DNA of 64,000 nucleotides from Pedobacter hartonius (GTDB taxonomy: Bacteria; Bacteroidota; Bacteroidia; Sphingobacteriales; Sphingobacteriaceae), in assembly GCF_900107535.1 (NCBI RefSeq), contig NZ_FNRA01000004.1, forward strand, positions 310,001-374,000, in the 5' to 3' direction. The notes under the pieces were generated by a model. The model was not told where the DNA came from. It worked only from the letters and a program-made list of their open reading frames with translations, and ran no database searches. How positions within the stretch are numbered: the stretch's first letter is position 1; each line of letters starts with the position of its first letter. Below, piece by piece: positions 17,902 to 26,375 of the stretch. The position numbers and the translations under genes are program-made.

Positions 17902-18753
17902 ATGAAGAACGTAGTAGTAACCGGAGTATCTACAGGGATTGGACGTGGAACGGCAGGTGTGATGATCGGAAAGGGCTGGCATGTATTTGGGAGTGTGCGC
18001 AATGAAGATGATGGGCATCAATTGAAAAAGGAATTTGGTAAGGCATTTACGCCTCTGATTTTTGATGTGCAGGATAATGATGCTATCCTTTCAGCTTCCA
18101 TAGAAGTACGTAAATGTCTTGCCGGAAAAACCCTGGATGGTTTGGTTAATAATGCCGGCAGTTCAATGCCTGATCCTTTGCTGCTCCAGACTGTAGAGGA
18201 TTTTCGTAAACAGATCGACATCAACCTTGTGGGTATGTTTGCAGTTACAAGAGCGTTTGCTCCGTTGCTGGGAACAGATCAGACACTGATTGGAAGTAAG
18301 GGACGAATTATTAACCTGAGCTCTGTAGCCGGAAAGACGGGCTTTCCATTTATGGGTGCCTTTTCTGCCGCCAAATATGGTGTTGAGGGTTTTTCTGAGG
18401 CCTTGAGAAGGGAACTGCAAATGATAGGAATTGATGTGATCATCATCGGCCCCGGTTCTGTAAACACTGCTACTTGGGATAAATTAGAAAATACATCATT
18501 TGACCATGTTGACGGTACAATTTGGGATAAACCTTTCCGAACCTTCAACAAATGGATGAGTGAAAGTGGTCGCAAAGGCTATTCCCCGGAACAGGTGGGC
18601 AAAGTAATTGCCACAGCCTTAATTGTATCCAGACCACATGCACGCTATACAGTATTAAAGGGCAGATTTCTGAATGCAACTTTGCCATCATTGCTCCCCA
18701 GCCGGACTATTGACAGAATACTTGGTAAGAAGCTTGGTTTATTACCCAAATAA
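17902..18753 (+). CDS. SDR-family oxidoreductase with Phe in place of the catalytic Tyr
   Basis: 283 residues. The Rossmann motif TGVSTGIG (7-14) and NNAG (about 87-90) mark a classical short-chain dehydrogenase. Ser141 (NLSSVAG) and Lys158 are at the usual catalytic spacing, but the Tyr of YxxxK is Phe154 (GAFSAAKYG). This would normally abolish standard SDR catalysis; Tyr159 is next to the Lys but off by five positions. It may be a non-catalytic paralogue, use a different mechanism, or be mutating in an otherwise decaying region. It stands alone on the plus strand, with remnant genes on both sides. Confidence 0.85.
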   Translation: MKNVVVTGVSTGIGRGTAGVMIGKGWHVFGSVRNEDDGHQLKKEFGKAFTPLIFDVQDNDAILSASIEVRKCLAGKTLDGLVNNAGSSMPDPLLLQTVEDFRKQIDINLVGMFAVTRAFAPLLGTDQTLIGSKGRIINLSSVAGKTGFPFMGAFSAAKYGVEGFSEALRRELQMIGIDVIIIGPGSVNTATWDKLENTSFDHVDGTIWDKPFRTFNKWMSESGRKGYSPEQVGKVIATALIVSRPHARYTVLKGRFLNATLPSLLPSRTIDRILGKKLGLLPK

Positions 18754-18876
18754 CATAATTCTTTAATGTCTTTGCCGAACATTTTACTGAGGTTGTCTGA
18801 AAATAGCCGATTGTCAGAGTAGATGATACCCGATTGTTCATTTGGACCATCGAGTATCATCTGCTAACAAAATATG

Positions 18877-19194
18877 TTATTTTAAAGCTCTAAGGATTTC
18901 TTCAAGCTTTAATTCACCCTCTACAGTCTGTGCCCCATTTTGTATTGCCTTTTTCATAATTCGTGCTGTCTCTGGATTATATACCAACGAAGCCCAACCA
19001 TCGTTTTCCGATTGAAACCCTTCTGCGTTTCTGATTGGAGGCAATATTTTTTTTGTTGTTTCTATTACACTTTCAGGTAAGTTTGCAATGTTTTGTGCCA
19101 GGCGATCTACGAATGTGTCTATTTCGGCATCGGGTATTGCACGATTAATCCAGCCATAATGCTCAGCAGTAATGGCATCGAACAACCTGTCGGG
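18877..19194 (-). pseudogene. C-terminal remnant of an enoyl-CoA hydratase/isomerase
   Basis: About 105 residues, only the C-terminal third of a crotonase-family protein: DRLFDAITAEHYGWINRAIP, then LPESVIETTKKILPP and a final helical tail. The N-terminal CoA-binding and oxyanion-hole halves are missing. Upstream the frame runs straight into the start of an unrelated ATPase gene, so the deletion breakpoint lies near 19182-19193. No start codon or promoter of its own is likely. Non-functional by inference. Confidence 0.75.
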
Positions 19195-19267
19195 GGCCTA
19201 ATACAACTATGGCTTTTTTAAAATCAACTTTGGTTTCTAAAATATTTTGTAAAGATCTCTTTATCAT
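19157..19267 (-). pseudogene. N-terminal remnant of an AAA ATPase (AAA_14/DUF4143-type)
   Basis: From ATG 19267 the minus strand encodes MIKRSLQNILETKVDFKKAI then VVLGPRQV. This is the typical start of the Bacteroidota ATP-binding proteins of the AAA_14/DUF4143 kind, whose next residues would be the Walker A GKTTL. Here the match stops exactly at GPRQV and the sequence becomes the enoyl-CoA hydratase remnant in another frame, with a stop at 19157-19159. Direct evidence of a deletion or recombination joining two genes. The family assignment rests on a short N-terminus. Confidence 0.6.
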
Positions 19268-19277
19268 AATAATTTTT

Positions 19278-19339
19278 ATTCACCAAATATAGCTCTTTTT
19301 GGGGAACGTATTCGCCAAAAAGAGCTATATTTGGTGAAT
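19278..19339. repeat. 25-bp-arm perfect inverted repeat
   Basis: Arms 19278-19302 and 19315-19339 are exact reverse complements around a 12-nt spacer. The T5 run lies on the loop side of the stem, unlike a normal terminator. It shares the core CCAAAAAGAGC with the inverted repeat at 9748-9804. It is located just upstream of the truncated ATPase start, next to the deletion junction, and may be a mobile-element remnant or an operator. The function is unknown. Confidence 0.7.
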
Positions 19340-19692
19340 ATGTTCCTTGAAATTGATCTTTGATGTAAATGAATTTTTTAGAATTCTGAGATTTATATGC
19401 CAATGATTAATGATCTGTATATTTCACTTGTAAACAAAACCGAACTTTATCGAACCATTTTGTATCTGATTGTGCCAATCTAGTAACTATATTGGATTCG
19501 AATGACAGAAAATGATGTTTTATGATTTCTAGTTTGTGATTCATATTTCTAAAACGTTGCCTTCTTCAAGGGTAATTGCTACATAAGCTAATAAAAATAT
19601 TAAACTCAAAAAACTACTGGTAGTCAAATTGCTTATAAAACTCGATTTGGTTACCAACCACAGGCAGCTAAAATCTATTCTATTCGCAGACA
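19340..19692. other. AT-rich intergenic region, nothing recognised
   Basis: 353 bp with stops in all frames and no recognisable RNA gene, terminator or promoter. A 9-bp match (GGATTCGAA) to the T-loop of the tRNA-Arg at 23 kb lies near 19496, too short to call an attachment site. Confidence 0.35.
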
Positions 19693-20583
19693 TTAATTGC
19701 CACCTGTCAAGGACATCATAAATTCGCCCGCCTTTTTTAAAGCATCTCTTCCTTCAGGAAGCAACGAGTGCCACAATGGAAAATTATGTATCATTTGAGG
19801 CCACACTTCAAATCTTATATGAACTCCTGCCATTGCAGCTTTATGTGTAAATGTCAGGGCTTCACTCAGCATTTCTTCCGCTTCGCCAACAATTATATAC
19901 ATTGGTGGAAGACCATGAACATCTGCATAAATTGGAGAGGCCAGTGGAAGATTAGGATTGGCACCACCCAAATAGGCGGCAGCTTGTGCCTGAATAGCTT
20001 TAAGGTTTACTATAGGATCAATTCCTTCTCTTGTCTGGTAGGTTTCTCCAGTCTGACCTAAGTCAATCCAAGGTGATATTGGAATTCCACCTGCAGGCAT
20101 AGGTACTCCCCTGTCGCGTGCAAATAGCATTAGATTAATGGTTGCATTTCCACCAGCAGAATCACCGCAAATAATAATCTTTTTAGCATCATATCCTTGC
20201 TCTAATAACCAAAGATATCCATCAAATATATCTTCTAACGGTTGTGGGAACGGATGTTCAGGAGCTAAACGGTAGTCTAAGGCAAAGGTCTTCATTTTTC
20301 CGGCTCTTCCAAGCTCACTGATTTCCCCACGATATGTTGCCGGACTGCCAATAAGAAATGCGCCACCATGTATGTAATATAAAACATGGGTATCTCTTGC
20401 TTCAGGAGAATCAGTCCATTCTCCCTTCAGGTTGCCTACCGATACAGTTTCATAAGTGATGTCATCGGCTACCGGTAAAGTAGCATACATTTTATCTGCT
20501 GCAATCCGTAATTCAGGAATTGGCGCATTAAGATCCAGGTAAGTTTTGAAATAATCTCTTGCAATTTTGAGTTCTTTGTTCAT
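19693..20583 (-). CDS. Alpha/beta hydrolase (HSL/bHSL-type esterase)
   Basis: 296 residues. Typical features of the hormone-sensitive-lipase family: oxyanion motif HGGAF at 72-76, nucleophile elbow GDSAGG with Ser142, and catalytic His266 in MIHNFP. The acidic member is expected near residue 240, where EEMLSEAL carries Glu in place of the usual Asp; Glu is tolerated in some members. Likely an esterase for small acyl or aryl esters. It lies 110 bp downstream of an AraC-family gene on the same strand, so AraC may control it. Confidence 0.88.
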   Translation of the reverse strand: MNKELKIARDYFKTYLDLNAPIPELRIAADKMYATLPVADDITYETVSVGNLKGEWTDSPEARDTHVLYYIHGGAFLIGSPATYRGEISELGRAGKMKTFALDYRLAPEHPFPQPLEDIFDGYLWLLEQGYDAKKIIICGDSAGGNATINLMLFARDRGVPMPAGGIPISPWIDLGQTGETYQTREGIDPIVNLKAIQAQAAAYLGGANPNLPLASPIYADVHGLPPMYIIVGEAEEMLSEALTFTHKAAMAGVHIRFEVWPQMIHNFPLWHSLLPEGRDALKKAGEFMMSLTGGN

Positions 20584-20693
20584 GCTGTTAACATTAAATA
20601 TTAGGACAGCAAATTTCGGATGGACTCTACAGATACGTTAGCAAATAAGGGTTCAATATTGGTACTTTATATGCCAGATTTTTAGATAACCTT

Positions 20694-21569
20694 TTATTGA
20701 TTTAAATATTTCTTGTACATAGATTTACGGTAATCTGCTGGGGACAAACCTTCTTGTTTTTTGAATTGTCTGGAAAAATAAGAAAAATCATTAAAGCCAA
20801 GTTCTTCACTAATCTGACCTATAGGAAGATTGCAGTATACCAGCATCCGTTTTGCTTCCACTAATCCACGGTCGCGGATCATAACCCCTGCCGTTTTACC
20901 CGTTAGGTTCTTAACAATCTTGTTGAGATAATTGGCAGAGATGCTTAGTTTATCCGCATAAAATGCCAGATCAGCTTCGTTTCTATAATATTGTTCTATC
21001 AACTTTTTGAACTTTTTATAGACTTGTACATGGAAAGAGTCTGACGTTTCGGTAGGTGCTGTGCCCATTAACCGCTGAATACGATTGAGCAGAACCAGCA
21101 GTAACCCATTAATTATTAAGGGAACTTTCACCTCTCTATTTAGCTCTTCTGTAATTGGGTCTACAATTGCCCGTAGTTCATTTTTGGCATTTTCATCTAA
21201 ACATAAATAGGGTTTAGTAAAACTCTCTTCCAAAAATGTGAGTTCAAAAATAGATTCCTGTGTCTGGTGGGTAAGCAGAAATTGCTCAGTGAAAGCGATA
21301 CTGTAACCTTTCACCTTTTCTGGCGAACTTAATAAATGAATCTGACCTGGAGAGGTGATCAGTAGTGTGCCTGTTTTAATAGGAATATCGTGATAATCGA
21401 TAGTATGTGTGAACGTTCCCTCGGTAACCCAAATGATTTCATAAAAATCGTGCTTATGTGGCCACTCCAAATCTTTTGGCCATGACAGATCTTCAAACCG
21501 CGCCAACTTAAATAAATTCTCAATCTTCTTATCAGATGGGAAATCTTCAATCCTGTAGGTTGGAATCAT
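20694..21569 (-). CDS. AraC-family transcriptional regulator
   Basis: 291 residues. An N-terminal cupin-like sensor domain (WPHKHDFYEIIWVTEGTFTH at about 35-55, ITSPGQIHLL) is followed by the C-terminal pair of helix-turn-helix motifs: LAFYADKLSISANYLNKIVK and IGQISEELGFNDFSYFSRQF. It probably activates the esterase gene downstream on the same strand. The inducer is unknown; the cupin pocket suggests a small organic ligand. Confidence 0.92.
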   Translation of the reverse strand: MIPTYRIEDFPSDKKIENLFKLARFEDLSWPKDLEWPHKHDFYEIIWVTEGTFTHTIDYHDIPIKTGTLLITSPGQIHLLSSPEKVKGYSIAFTEQFLLTHQTQESIFELTFLEESFTKPYLCLDENAKNELRAIVDPITEELNREVKVPLIINGLLLVLLNRIQRLMGTAPTETSDSFHVQVYKKFKKLIEQYYRNEADLAFYADKLSISANYLNKIVKNLTGKTAGVMIRDRGLVEAKRMLVYCNLPIGQISEELGFNDFSYFSRQFKKQEGLSPADYRKSMYKKYLNQ

Positions 21570-21852
21570 AGTATTGCATTAATTACAAAGGCAAAATTAA
21601 TCATTTAGATGTTTAAGACTGATTTATAATTTAACCTTTTTGTTGAGGATTTGATGATATTGGTCAATATATAGGATGATACTTTAGTTAAGCTAACCCT
21701 CTCATCAGATGTGATTGACTGGTGGATTTACAACATCTAAAGAACAGGAGTAATTTTTACTCTTGAAAATGTAACGAGGGCGAAAAATCTGTATATTCGA
21801 CTTTGATTAGATAACGAAGGCGTATACTGCCCTTGTTCAAATTTAATATAAT

Positions 21853-22935
21853 ATGGTATATTATTCTGAAAAACCTTTCAACGATCTACCTTCCTTGCCA
21901 CCAAAGGCTGAGATTGAAACTGTGGAAATACTTAAGAAAACTATTTTAGCAAGTAGAGCGCTATCAGAATTAAAGGGCGCAATCACTAATCTACCTAATC
22001 CGACATTGTTTATTGACACTATCTATTTGCAGGAAGCCCAGGCAAGTTCGGCTATTGAAAATATTATAACTACGCAGGATGAGCTTTTTAAGGCATCTAT
22101 TTCTGATAGAAAGATAGAAAATTTTGCAACCAAAGAAGTGATTCACTACAAAGATGCGCTATGGTATGGCTTTCAACAATTAAATAAGCGACAGGTTTTA
22201 AATACCAATTTGTTTATCTCTATTATGCAAATCATTAAAGAGAACCAATCTGGAATAAGAAATACTCCTGGAACGAAACTTACCAATCCAGCTACCGGAC
22301 AGATAATTTATACCCCGCCAGAAGGAGAGCACATTATAAGAGAAAAACTTAAAGACCTTGAAGACTTTATTCATACTGAAGATGATATTGATCCATTGAT
22401 AAAATTAGCGCTGATTCATTATCAATTTGAGGCTATACATCCGTTCATTGATGGAAACGGACGGACCGGACGTATAATAATACTGTTATATCTCAAATTA
22501 ACAGGATTATTGGATCTACCAGCCCTCTACATGAGTGAATACATCATAAAACATAAACAAGATTATTATTTAAGCCTTCGAAGGGTAACTGAAAATGGTG
22601 ATTGGAAAAGTTGGATACTTTATATGCTTGATATGGTAGAAGATACAGCTATAAAAGGCCGTGAACAGATTGCCAGCATAGAACGATTAATGAGAACTAT
22701 GGGTGAAAGAATCCAAAAGGAATTGCCAAAATTATATTCTAAAGATCTGATGGAGGTATTATTCAAATTACCTTATACCAAAAGAGTATTTCTGGAACAG
22801 GCTGGATTAGGTAATCTAAAAACTGCAGGGAGCTATTTAAATGAATTAGAAAAAGCAGGTATTCTAAAAAGTGAAATGGTAGGGAAGGAAAAGTTATATC
22901 TAAATACTGAATTGATGCAAATATTAAAGAGATAG
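21853..22935 (+). CDS. Fic-family protein with N-terminal inhibitory helix
   Basis: 360 residues. The Fic active-site loop HPFIDGNGRTGR starts at His196, complete for AMP transfer. An N-terminal inhibitory motif [S/T]xxxE[G/N] is present (Ser65 to Glu69-Asn70 in SSAIENI), which places it in class II, where the Glu blocks ATP until released. A C-terminal winged-helix-like part (about 290-360) is usual in this subgroup. The target is unknown. It is next to tRNA-Arg and followed by a shared terminator; no antitoxin gene is adjacent, consistent with built-in inhibition. Confidence 0.92.
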   Translation: MVYYSEKPFNDLPSLPPKAEIETVEILKKTILASRALSELKGAITNLPNPTLFIDTIYLQEAQASSAIENIITTQDELFKASISDRKIENFATKEVIHYKDALWYGFQQLNKRQVLNTNLFISIMQIIKENQSGIRNTPGTKLTNPATGQIIYTPPEGEHIIREKLKDLEDFIHTEDDIDPLIKLALIHYQFEAIHPFIDGNGRTGRIIILLYLKLTGLLDLPALYMSEYIIKHKQDYYLSLRRVTENGDWKSWILYMLDMVEDTAIKGREQIASIERLMRTMGERIQKELPKLYSKDLMEVLFKLPYTKRVFLEQAGLGNLKTAGSYLNELEKAGILKSEMVGKEKLYLNTELMQILKR

Positions 22936-23000
22936 AATATAAAGAAATAGCCTGATTTATTGGCGAGATTACTTTGAACACATCTTCTTATATAACAAAG

Positions 23001-23034
23001 AAACGGCCTCTAAATGTATTTAGAAGCCGTTTTT
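23001..23034 (+). terminator. Rho-independent terminator between fic and tRNA-Arg
   Basis: Stem AAACGGCCTCTAAA (23001-23014) pairs with TTTAGAAGCCGTTT around the loop TGTA with one mismatch, followed by a T-run to 23034. It is 65 bp after the fic stop and just beyond the 3' end of the minus-strand tRNA, so it can serve both. Confidence 0.8.
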
Positions 23035-23041
23035 AACGATG

Positions 23042-23115
23042 TACACCCAATAGGATTCGAACCTATGACCTACGGTTTAGAAAACCGTTGCTCTATCCAG
23101 CTGAGCTATGGATGC
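23042..23115 (-). tRNA. tRNA-Arg (anticodon TCT)
   Basis: The minus strand folds as a full cloverleaf. Acceptor GCATCCA/TGGGTGT (first pair G-U), D arm GCTC/GAGC, anticodon stem ACGGT/ACCGT with loop TTTCTAA giving anticodon TCT, T arm ATAGG/CCTAT with loop TTCGAAT, and discriminator A. CCA is not encoded. It reads AGA codons. tRNA genes are common integration sites and this one borders the decayed accessory stretch, but no duplicated tRNA end was found. Confidence 0.95.
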
Positions 23116-23189
23116 GTGTTTCCCTGTTGGAGCGCCAAAGATAGGATTTATGCGCAATATCAACAAATCTATTTTCAGATTTCTGTCGT

Positions 23190-24572
23190 CTAAGCTTCTT
23201 TCAGCGGCATGACTTTTTTACTGGGATTCATTTCGGCATAATCTAAAACCATATTCAGGATATAATCATTTGAGGGATAAGGTTCTATGCAGGACTTCAA
23301 CGTTTCCATATCTGCCACATCTGTTGGAAAGGAAATATAACCCATCCCATAGAACTTGCCTTCTTCTATCCAAAGGCAGCTCTGTTCATCATCATTTCTG
23401 CCTGCATCGATCAGTGCAAAAGAGGGCAGGGTAGATTTCAGGTGTGCAATTGCTGCTTTTACGCGGCTGTTGTAGCTATATGGATGCTCGAGTCCCTGGC
23501 AGGCGCCATGGCAGTTACCGGTATCAACGGCCGTGCAGGACGACCTGTTCTTCTGAATGAAACACAGCTTTTCACAAAGCGTATGTTCAGTGATCATTCC
23601 TCTTAACATGCTTTGTCCGGCAAGTATACTGTTAAATGTAAACAGCGCATTGGAGTTCTTTTTATACTTATCGATGCCCAGCCGCATATAGCCTTTTTGA
23701 TCTTCAAAAGCGTAAAGGGCATATTTTTGCTCAAAACGTTTCAGTGCCCTGTTATTCTCGGGCCAGTACTTCTGGATTTCTGCGGCTTCCAGGATCAGTG
23801 CCATCAATTCTGTACCACAGACTGTAAAATCTATCTCATGAATGTTCTTCAGAAATTCCTGTCTTTGTTTTTTGATACTGTTCCCTGAAAAATGCGAGCA
23901 CACCCTCTTTTTAATATTTATAGCTTTACCGATATAGATGATCTTACCCTTGTTGTCTTTAAAATAATAGACACCAGGATTTTGCGGTAAGGCGTCAATG
24001 GTGGCCCTTGAAAGGTTTGGAGGCAACACCTGTTCCTTTGATGCCTTATGCAATGAAAGTGAGATCAGTCCCTCCGTATCGTTTTCCAGCAGGAGGGAGA
24101 GCAGAAGAGCGGTAGCTGCGGCATCGCCGCCTGCGCGGTGACGGTCATTTAAGGGGATGCCCAGTGAACTGCATAATTTCCCCAGGCTGTAGGAAGGATG
24201 ACCAGGAATGATCTTTCTGCTCATCCGTACAGTACAAAGTTTTTTACCGGCCAAGACAAAACCACTCTGGGCAAGCTGGTGCCTGACGAAGGAAAAATCG
24301 AAATTCACATTGTGGGCAACGAATACCTTGTCATGCAGCATTTCATATATTTGAGGAGCAACATCGGCAAACAACGGTGCGTCCTGCACCATCTCATTAC
24401 TGATCCCAGTCAGGCTTTCTATATAAAACGGGATCTCCTGTTCCGGATTGATCAGGGTTTCAAAGGCATCAATAACTTTTGAACCATCATGAACAAGAAT
24501 GGATATTTCCGTTATCCCATTGCCGGAAGCAAAACCGCCGGTCGTTTCAATATCTACTACTGCGTACAACAT
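23190..24572 (-). CDS. DnaQ-like exonuclease fused to a GIY-YIG (UvrC N-terminal-like) endonuclease
   Basis: 460 residues. Residues 1-170 form a 3'-5' DEDDh exonuclease as in DNA polymerase III epsilon: VVDIETTGG, VAHNVNFDFSFVRH, HRAGGDAAAT. Residues about 195-290 form a GIY-YIG nuclease: PGVYYFKDNKGKIIYIGKA, KKRVCSHF, and the catalytic Glu in LILEAAEIQKYWPE. The C-terminal 170 residues include several Cys and are not assigned. This two-nuclease architecture is known in bacteria and resembles the Cho/UvrC arm of nucleotide-excision repair. The gene stands alone, 74 bp upstream of the tRNA on the same strand. Confidence 0.9.
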   Translation of the reverse strand: MLYAVVDIETTGGFASGNGITEISILVHDGSKVIDAFETLINPEQEIPFYIESLTGISNEMVQDAPLFADVAPQIYEMLHDKVFVAHNVNFDFSFVRHQLAQSGFVLAGKKLCTVRMSRKIIPGHPSYSLGKLCSSLGIPLNDRHRAGGDAAATALLLSLLLENDTEGLISLSLHKASKEQVLPPNLSRATIDALPQNPGVYYFKDNKGKIIYIGKAINIKKRVCSHFSGNSIKKQRQEFLKNIHEIDFTVCGTELMALILEAAEIQKYWPENNRALKRFEQKYALYAFEDQKGYMRLGIDKYKKNSNALFTFNSILAGQSMLRGMITEHTLCEKLCFIQKNRSSCTAVDTGNCHGACQGLEHPYSYNSRVKAAIAHLKSTLPSFALIDAGRNDDEQSCLWIEEGKFYGMGYISFPTDVADMETLKSCIEPYPSNDYILNMVLDYAEMNPSKKVMPLKEA

Positions 24573-24689
24573 TTATCAATTGATATTCAAATACAAATGT
24601 GCTAATAAATTTAGTAATAAAAATGATTATTAAAATTATTCTCTAATGGCATGTAAATGGTATAGATCAAAATGAAATGGGGATAAATA

Positions 24690-25055
24690 ATGTCTAAGAA
24701 AATATTGGCGGTGGATGATGATAACGACATTCTGGATGTTATCAGGATTATACTTGAAGATGAGGGTTATGAAGTTTTTACGCTGGCTAACGGCAAACAG
24801 GTATTTGATTTTGTGGGTGAAACAGACCCTGATCTGATCCTGCTGGACGTAATGTTGGGCGGATTGGACGGCAGAGATATTTGCAGGGCTTTAAAAGAAC
24901 ACGAAGTGTTCAAGAAGATTCCTGTGGTCATGATCTCTGCAAGCCATAATTTAAACAATTTGTTATTAATGCCGGGAGCGCCGGATAACTTTCTCGCTAA
25001 ACCTTTTGATATTGATCGTTTGGTGGATATGGTCAAGGCCCAGCTGGCTGCCTGA
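24690..25055 (+). CDS. Single-domain response regulator (CheY-like receiver)
   Basis: 121 residues, only a receiver: AVDDDND at 7-13, phosphoacceptor Asp53 in LILLDVMLGG, Lys near 102 in FLAKPFD. There is no output domain, so it acts by protein contact or as a phosphate relay. No kinase is adjacent. It is divergent from the nuclease gene, with 117 bp between them. Confidence 0.92.
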   Translation: MSKKILAVDDDNDILDVIRIILEDEGYEVFTLANGKQVFDFVGETDPDLILLDVMLGGLDGRDICRALKEHEVFKKIPVVMISASHNLNNLLLMPGAPDNFLAKPFDIDRLVDMVKAQLAA

Positions 25056-25104
25056 TAAGAACTGTACTAATTAATATATATAATCGTACTAAATTCCAGA
25101 TGAA

Positions 25105-25512
25105 TTATCCTAAAACGGTATCTATTTCTATTGGATTGATCAGCATCTTATGAATAGGGCATTTATCAGCAATCGCTAACATTCTATTCCTCTGCTCGGC
25201 GGTTAAATCACCGGTAAGCTCTATCTTACGGCTGATCTTCGTTGAAGCACTCATCTCCTCCTCTTTACAAATAGTCAAATGAATTTTTACAGCTTCCAGG
25301 GGAATCTGTTTTCTGTCAGCATACATCCTGATGGTAATCGCTGTACAACTCCCTAAGCTTGCCAGCAACAATGCTCCCGGTGTCATCCCTTCGTCTTTTC
25401 CTCCAACTTCTTCAGGTTCATCTGCATAGATGAAATGTCCTCCCGCATAAACTTTAGTCAGGTAATTTGTCTGATCTAATTCAGTAACTGCTGTGATCTG
25501 ATTTTCATCCAT
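25105..25512 (-). CDS. OsmC/Ohr-family peroxiredoxin-like protein
   Basis: 135 residues. The two conserved redox cysteines are present: one in LGSCTAITIRMYADRK (about 55) and one in DKCPIHKML (about 120). These families reduce organic hydroperoxides with a Cys pair. The fold is supported by the N-terminal strands (YLTKVYAGGHFIYADEPEEV). Convergent with the single-domain regulator and divergent from the thioesterase gene (45 bp between starts). Confidence 0.9.
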   Translation of the reverse strand: MDENQITAVTELDQTNYLTKVYAGGHFIYADEPEEVGGKDEGMTPGALLLASLGSCTAITIRMYADRKQIPLEAVKIHLTICKEEEMSASTKISRKIELTGDLTAEQRNRMLAIADKCPIHKMLINPIEIDTVLG

Positions 25513-25557
25513 TCGAAATATTTTATTTTTTTAGATTTACAATATATAATTTTATTT

Positions 25558-26007
25558 ATGGAACCACCAATAATAAATGAACGTATACAAATGCTGCAGT
25601 CTTTTATTGGAAAGGAATACACTGCATCTGTTTCCCCGTTTATGAACTGGCTCAGGCCAACTGTAGTGAGTGCTGAACCGGGCGCACTTGCATTCAGTTA
25701 CATCATCAGAAAGGAAATGACGAATCCTGCCGGAACACTGCATGGCGGAGTGACTGCAGGGATCATGGATGACCTGATCGGGGCAACAGTTTATTCACTG
25801 AATCTTCATGATCCGTATACCACGATTAATAATGCGATTGACTATTTTGCCACAGCGAAGGAGGGCGACCTGGTTATCGCCCGGACTGCGATTGTAAAAC
25901 GCGGCAGAACAATCATTAATTTACAGTGTGAACTGACCCTTCCCGGTAAGGACAGGCTAATTGCCAGAGGCTACGCTAATATGCTGAAAATTAATTCATA
26001 CAGCTAA
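25558..26007 (+). CDS. PaaI-type hotdog-fold thioesterase
   Basis: 149 residues. The hotdog signature of the PaaI group is visible: NPAGTLHGGVTAGIMDDLIG at about 58-77, with the catalytic Asp in the central helix, and TINNAIDYFATAKEGDLVIA. It should hydrolyse acyl-CoA thioesters, probably aryl or short acyl; the substrate is not determined. Divergently transcribed from osmC. Confidence 0.88.
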   Translation: MEPPIINERIQMLQSFIGKEYTASVSPFMNWLRPTVVSAEPGALAFSYIIRKEMTNPAGTLHGGVTAGIMDDLIGATVYSLNLHDPYTTINNAIDYFATAKEGDLVIARTAIVKRGRTIINLQCELTLPGKDRLIARGYANMLKINSYS

Positions 26008-26117
26008 AATGATATAGCATTACTGAACTGAAATTTGTTAACAATTACATGTTGTCAGCTTAAGATTTACTGAACATTTGACACCCATATTTGTTATGAT
26101 AAATGAACTAACCAGAT

Positions 26118-26363
26118 ATGAGTATGTTAAGTAATTATCTCAACTTTGAGTTTGATGTACAGGGTAAGCCTGTAACAGGTTTTTGCATGAGAATTCAGGA
26201 TGATTTTCATGAAACCTACGCGGTGATAATGGATGGATACCATTCGTTTTGTGTTTGGCTGGATAAGCCATCCTCAACATGGAGATCATCTAAATATGTA
26301 AATGTTGAGCCCGGTGTTCTGGAAAAGATCATCAACCATTTAAATGTTCATCAGATAGCGTAG
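26118..26363 (+). CDS. Small hypothetical protein
   Basis: 81 residues, acidic to neutral, no signal peptide or membrane segment: LNFEFDVQGKPVTGFCMRIQ, then ETYAVIMDGYHSFCVWLD. It has the look of a small alpha+beta cytoplasmic protein. No family recognised. It has its own upstream spacing of 110 bp and is followed by a strong bidirectional terminator. Confidence 0.6.
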   Translation: MSMLSNYLNFEFDVQGKPVTGFCMRIQDDFHETYAVIMDGYHSFCVWLDKPSSTWRSSKYVNVEPGVLEKIINHLNVHQIA

Positions 26364-26375
26364 CTAAATTCACAT

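Noticed and set aside
19490..19502. Possible att site matching the tRNA-Arg T-loop
   Set aside because: Only nine bases (GGATTCGAA) match, within chance expectation for this length, and no integrase is present.
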